DNA of 64,000 nucleotides from CAMCTV01 sp964420985 (GTDB lineage: Bacteria; Bacteroidota; Bacteroidia; Flavobacteriales_D; Sanyastnellaceae): the NCBI GenBank assembly GCA_964420985.1, contig CAYQUT010000010.1:1-64000 (forward strand), in the 5' to 3' direction. The notes beneath the pieces were generated by a model. That model saw nothing but the letters and a program-made list of their open reading frames with translations. It did not search any database and had not been told where the DNA came from. The translations under genes and the position numbers were made by a program. The stretch's first letter is position 1; the number at the start of each line of letters is the position of its first letter. Below are positions 61,001-64,000 of this stretch, in pieces.

Positions 61001-62955
61001 ATCCGGCAGTTGTGGTCACTACCTCAGAGGGGCCCGCTCCAGCAAGAATATGCCAACAAGGTGAAATCACTTTTAACGCGTCGGCCACGGAATTCTTCAA
61101 TGATGGAATTTATGAATCCCACATTTGGGAGTTTGGAGATGGAACTGTTGATACAACCAGTTGGCCAATTGTTGATCACACCTTCGATGCGGAAGGAGGA
61201 TACATGGTTCAGCTGTATGTCACGGACACCAATGGTTGTACGAATTCTGTATTAATTGATTATTTGGTTTTTGTATCTACAACGCCAGTGATTCAGCTGG
61301 CTACTTCTGAAACAGACAATAAAATTTGTACCGGTGTTCCATTGTCTTTATTGAGTAATTTCAATGAGGTCAATTGGTCAAATGTTCCTACAAATCCCAT
61401 TGATGGATACTTGTTTATTCCTGATGATCAATCTCAATGCTTTAGTGATACCATAACATTCCAAGGTTTTCCTGGAAATCCGGTCATATCGTCCGTGAAT
61501 GATATCGTAGATGTCTTTTTGAATTTTGAGCACAGTTATATGGGGGACATCAATATCACGATTACCTGTCCAGATGGATCTTCGGTTGTATTGCATAACA
61601 ACGGAGGAGCAGGTACTTTGCTTGGGCAACCGGTGGACAATGATGCGGATTTAACGCCAGGTGTTGGATTTGATTACACTTGGACTCCTCAATCTACAAA
61701 CGGTACTTGGGTCCAAAATGCAGGCGGAACATTGCCCGCAGGTGATTATGAGCCGGTAGAACCTTTTACCAACCTGTTAGGATGTCCCATCAACGGAGAT
61801 TGGATTTTAGAAATCTGTGATGTGTTGGGTTCAGACAATGGTTATGTATTTGACTGGAATGTTCATTTCCCTGAGGAATTCTATCCTGATACCATCAGTT
61901 TCACCCCTGTTATTGGTATGGCTTGTGATTCTTCTTATTGGACCACTAGCAATAACATAGCCATTGCCAACCCTGGTGGAGAATGTGATTCTATCGATGT
62001 AATCGTAAACGCGGCTTCTTCAAATACCTATATCTATCATGTGATAGACAATCACGGATGTGAGTATACAGATGAGATTACGGTTGAGTTTTATGCAGCA
62101 CCAGTGGTTGCTGTAGACCCATTGATTAATTATTGCAACACCACTCTGCAATTGCCCAATGCTGATTCGGATAACCCATTGACTAATCCAGCCCAAGGCA
62201 TTACCTATAGTTACACTTGGACAAGTGACTCATTGGAATTCCTTTCAGCCACCAATATTCCCAATCCTACATTGACGGGCTTAACCCCTTTTGTAGTGAA
62301 TGCGCATCAGGTACAATACAATGTTTTGGTGACGTCCAATCAAGACCCAGAGTGTTTTGCTTCTGATTCTCTATTGGTGAATGTGCCACCATTGCTGGTG
62401 CCTGGTGCTGTGATGGTAGACACTGTTTTGTGTCAAGGAGATGAGTTTGAATTGAACTACCCTTATTCGTCATTATCAGATTCCTATGTATATACATGGA
62501 CTTTTTCGCCAGACTTAGGCCAAGTGGATACCGTCGGTTATGAGTCAAGCTACACCATACCAAGTTTGTTCTCCACAACGTATACTTTGGAGGTTATTGA
62601 CGAAGATTGTAACTATGTTGATTATTACTATTACACTGTTTTGGGCGATCCTTGTACCATCACTACATATAATATTTTCACCCCCAATGGGAATATCAAT
62701 CAGGGAGAGAACAATGCATTTGTCATTGGAGGGCTATATCTCTGTGATGAGGATGAGAATTGTGTGATGAAGTTCCCTGGTTCAGTGCTAAAAGTGTACA
62801 ATCGTTGGGGAACTTTGGTATATGAGAATGAGAACTATGACAATACATGGACGGGTGAAGGTTTGGCTGAGGGGACATACTATTATGTTTTTCTACAAAA
62901 TTTTGATAATCAAGAAGACAAGTATTTTCATGGTGATGTTTACATCACGAGATAA
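58018..62955 (+). CDS. Giant surface protein with LTD, CUB, PKD, P-domain and T9SS type B sorting domain
   Basis: A 1645-residue exported protein. In order: signal peptide (1-25), lamin-tail domain (about 26-145, INELMNNP), SprB-like repeat (about 220-290), a CUB-like domain (about 300-450), adhesin-like linkers, a second CUB-like domain (about 880-990), a PKD domain (about 1010-1095, WEFGDGT), a proprotein convertase P-domain (about 1150-1285, MGDINITITCPDG), more Ig-like repeats, and a gliding-motility type B sorting domain (about 1550-1645, IFTPNGNINQGEN and VYNRWGTLVYE). No catalytic domain is evident; adhesion is the best guess. Whether it reads through the preceding terminator or has a cryptic promoter is unclear. 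Confidence 0.88.
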   Translation: MIKKIALGLLLAVSAGHEVSKTSAQVVINELMNNPSDACDGSCMPSTSEWTELMNSGNVAIDISCYIMTDGDWSVTFPQGTILQPGQLFTIGSANSGINNLDLNIATCGCTSGMANNIGVFTNNNEQLVLANPSGIVVHGVYWGNGQFVQTPSFTTNDLFGCGAVTVNLSIDDPAISQIVGSNSDGQSFSAQCDGSGILSSGDATPTAGLLNFSAQALVVNASIQNEICPNTGSIDLTPSGNGPYEYAWQDALSGSTSGQVSGLTAGTWTVEIIDNGQCGYSEFISFDVLDQSSGCVLPDSSVLDGNSSVLLLCSEGGSAYITDNGGANGNMTAQPGQSYQSLEICSDSWDVNSQLTLSNWVFNFNGLSGDLFMVYAGPFSEIEQYMGNNPATLLTSPAAQNVVFNSMNSPVGADSTLVVSDTCYTLITYHIPGFVPSPGFEAVVTCIEPLSCLLDLSPIIVNDCDTANQIYSIDFDIVLNNTVNDVYQVALSLDGIAVDTVDVLSGEVFSYTMSGISVDAGANHVVFAEVLGSPGCNTEELYESVGCLFECNTLAGTGITGPTSRLLCFGQNQSWSATGEVVPSADVNDPNINYNPGMAWAIFSDMPTIFSGNVTADPAYAGIWPASISAIDGTYPFNFNNNTANGGAINNILTGNSGYPAPLHFYVAPVTLYDQTTGTIYVPGACSSIGDVVEITIVPAINYVLPTSNCQDGTVIYNPTQGNPAVNQNYFQLSGLTPNTVFATPIGNLTNGADLTIGGLVNGDAFSFTLTDTLGCAITVNGGPFVGDQTPSSPGVPEICQSSDPVQLQATPAGGVWSGPGVDANGIFDPDLVGTFGSFTVTYTTAGDCGGAIDIVVPVLTNDNCVEGEVIGIGEPLVIACGGFLTDDGLQPSDYSPNSNDTSVVCPDPAYPLPQITALDFNVFDLGFGDQLSIYNGDNANATLIGTFTGADIQNQSFYSTDPSGCLTVVFTSDADASVGNFSAEISCGIPCINPAVVVTTSEGPAPARICQQGEITFNASATEFFNDGIYESHIWEFGDGTVDTTSWPIVDHTFDAEGGYMVQLYVTDTNGCTNSVLIDYLVFVSTTPVIQLATSETDNKICTGVPLSLLSNFNEVNWSNVPTNPIDGYLFIPDDQSQCFSDTITFQGFPGNPVISSVNDIVDVFLNFEHSYMGDINITITCPDGSSVVLHNNGGAGTLLGQPVDNDADLTPGVGFDYTWTPQSTNGTWVQNAGGTLPAGDYEPVEPFTNLLGCPINGDWILEICDVLGSDNGYVFDWNVHFPEEFYPDTISFTPVIGMACDSSYWTTSNNIAIANPGGECDSIDVIVNAASSNTYIYHVIDNHGCEYTDEITVEFYAAPVVAVDPLINYCNTTLQLPNADSDNPLTNPAQGITYSYTWTSDSLEFLSATNIPNPTLTGLTPFVVNAHQVQYNVLVTSNQDPECFASDSLLVNVPPLLVPGAVMVDTVLCQGDEFELNYPYSSLSDSYVYTWTFSPDLGQVDTVGYESSYTIPSLFSTTYTLEVIDEDCNYVDYYYYTVLGDPCTITTYNIFTPNGNINQGENNAFVIGGLYLCDEDENCVMKFPGSVLKVYNRWGTLVYENENYDNTWTGEGLAEGTYYYVFLQNFDNQEDKYFHGDVYITR

Positions 62956-62962
62956 AAATGTT

Positions 62963-62988
62963 AATCCCTCTTCGGAGGGATTTTTTTT
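62963..62988 (+). terminator. Intrinsic terminator with UUCG loop
   Basis: AATCCCTC, TTCG tetraloop, GAGGGATT, then a T-run, directly after the giant protein gene. Confidence 0.92.
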
Positions 62989-62993
62989 GAACG

Positions 62994-64000
62994 ATGATGG
63001 ACAGAATAGAGCAGTTGGCCAATTGGGCTTCAGCCTTAAAGGCTGAGCACCAACATGAACAAGAGTGGAGTCAATCTTGGTTGTCTCAGACATCGCCACA
63101 ACAACGCCGAGAAAAGGGCATGTCGTGGTATCCCATCAAGGTGGTTGAGGATGGTTATGGTCTTGGAGCTTATCCCTATTTGTTCGTCGAGAATCCACGA
63201 CCCCAAAAGGGACATGCCTTTCAATCTGGTAATCCCGTTTCATTATTTAGTCAAGCAGATGCATCGTTTGGCGAGCGATTGGTAGGCAACATTGGCTTTG
63301 TGGATGATCAACGCATGAAGATTATTTTTCAATGCGATGAACTGCCTGATTGGGTAGATAATGGAAAGTTGGGTGTAGATGTACTTTTTGATGAAAAGAG
63401 TTTTAAGGAGATGTTTTATTCTCTCAATCTGTTCATCAATTTGGAAAAAGGAAGATTATTGGAATTGCGAGAGAGTTTATTTGGCAATCGGAAACAAGCC
63501 ATTGATGAGTTGTATCAAAAGCCAAAAGGTTTAAAGCTGAATGACTCTCAATTAAATGCAGTTTATGGCATTGTTTCTCAACAGGATGTGGCGGTGGTTC
63601 ATGGTCCGCCAGGCACTGGAAAGACCACTACTTTGGTAGCTGCTGTTGGCGAATTGACCAAACAAGGCAAGAAAGTTTTACTTACCGCACCATCGAACGC
63701 AGCCACGGACCATCTGTTACAGCAATGCATTCGGGCAGGAATGAAGGGCTTGCGCATTGGAAATGTTGCCAAAGTGGAAGAGGACAATCAAGCCCTCACC
63801 ATCGACGCATTGTTGGCCAGAGATCCTGATTTTAAGCGTATCCGAGAGCTGAAGAAGCGGGCCATCGAGTTCAAGAAAATGGGCGCCAAATACAAAAGAA
63901 GTTTCGGTAAGGAAGAGGCTGATCAACGCCGACTCTTGTTTCAGGAGGCACGCAACTTACAAAAGGAGGCACGTGATTGGGAGCAATATCTGATAGAGAA
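62994..64000 (+). CDS. SF1 helicase, IGHMBP2/Dna2-like (partial)
   Basis: The frame opens at ATG 62994 (MMDRIEQLANWASAL) or 62997 and runs off the window end without a stop, 335 residues so far. An N-terminal beta-barrel region (about 40-130) resembling the SMUBP-2 1B domain is followed by LNDSQLNAV (Q-motif) and Walker A HGPPGTGKTTT near residue 204, then the motif Ia TAPSNAATDHL. A charged coiled-coil segment begins near 275. It is an ATP-dependent RNA/DNA helicase of the Upf1-like group. The rest must lie beyond 64000. Confidence 0.88.
   Translation, partial: MMDRIEQLANWASALKAEHQHEQEWSQSWLSQTSPQQRREKGMSWYPIKVVEDGYGLGAYPYLFVENPRPQKGHAFQSGNPVSLFSQADASFGERLVGNIGFVDDQRMKIIFQCDELPDWVDNGKLGVDVLFDEKSFKEMFYSLNLFINLEKGRLLELRESLFGNRKQAIDELYQKPKGLKLNDSQLNAVYGIVSQQDVAVVHGPPGTGKTTTLVAAVGELTKQGKKVLLTAPSNAATDHLLQQCIRAGMKGLRIGNVAKVEEDNQALTIDALLARDPDFKRIRELKKRAIEFKKMGAKYKRSFGKEEADQRRLLFQEARNLQKEARDWEQYLIE

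Overview
The window is a stretch of a compact, moderate-GC chromosome from the phylum Bacteroidota, most likely a Flavobacteriales-type organism (inference). Supporting signs are secreted proteins with type IX secretion C-terminal sorting domains of both the A and B kind, TAnnTTTG-type -7 promoter boxes, very few Shine-Dalgarno-like sites, a fused CcoN-CcoO oxidase subunit, a DAHP synthase/chorismate mutase fusion, a methionine synthase split into two genes, and lipid A and sphingolipid-type enzymes. About 60 protein genes, two tRNAs and one SAM-I riboswitch are visible. I saw no rRNA, CRISPR array, prophage or insertion sequence.

Layout. 1-3.1 kb: an octamer tandem repeat, an atypical SDR, an alpha-oxoamine synthase (probably serine palmitoyltransferase) and a secreted CxxCH protein. 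3.2-6.6 kb: truA, an MsbA-like ABC exporter, a PaaI-type thioesterase and dtd. 6.6-11.7 kb: recG, a secreted protein, a flippase and a small TIGR03643-like protein. 11.8-16.5 kb: a methionine operon (two-gene methionine synthase, then metF) behind a SAM-I riboswitch. 16.5-18.9 kb: a TauE/SafE permease, an eIF1/SUI1-like factor and an RlmL-like methyltransferase. 18.9-27.4 kb: a PAS histidine kinase and a receiver-CRP/FNR fusion regulator converging on a complete cbb3 oxidase cluster (ccoS, ccoNO, ccoQ, ccoP, ccoG, ccoH and a membrane protein). 27.5-28.5 kb: a PIN/ribbon-helix-helix toxin-antitoxin pair and a repeat-rich spacer. 28.5-35.5 kb: two M1 peptidases, a KdsC-like phosphatase, a DUF2520 protein, a methyltransferase and a HEPN/MNT module whose MNT partner looks catalytically dead. 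35.5-45.8 kb: housekeeping and envelope genes (lipid A acyltransferase, MBL hydrolase, radical SAM enzyme, NTP pyrophosphohydrolase, FkbM methyltransferase, aminotransferase, heptose kinase, ubiE/menG, aroA, lpxD). 45.8-52.4 kb: secreted and membrane proteins, folE, an amino acid permease, DAHP synthase/chorismate mutase and tRNA-Leu. 52.4-64 kb: a GH3 beta-glucosidase, T9SS cargo proteins including one of 1645 residues, tRNA-Lys, and an SF1 helicase cut by the window end.

Two genome-wide habits stand out. First, many start codons lie only 4-7 bases after a TAnnTTTG-like box, implying leaderless or nearly leaderless mRNAs. Second, all eight convergent protein-gene junctions are separated by 3 bases or fewer, and four share a 4-base YTAA in which the two stop codons overlap on opposite strands. 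Other leads are the dead-MNT HEPN module, a candidate operator over the PIN-antitoxin promoter, a TGA-N6-TCA site upstream of the oxidase operon that fits the nearby CRP-family regulator, and a Fur-like palindrome between folE and a permease.
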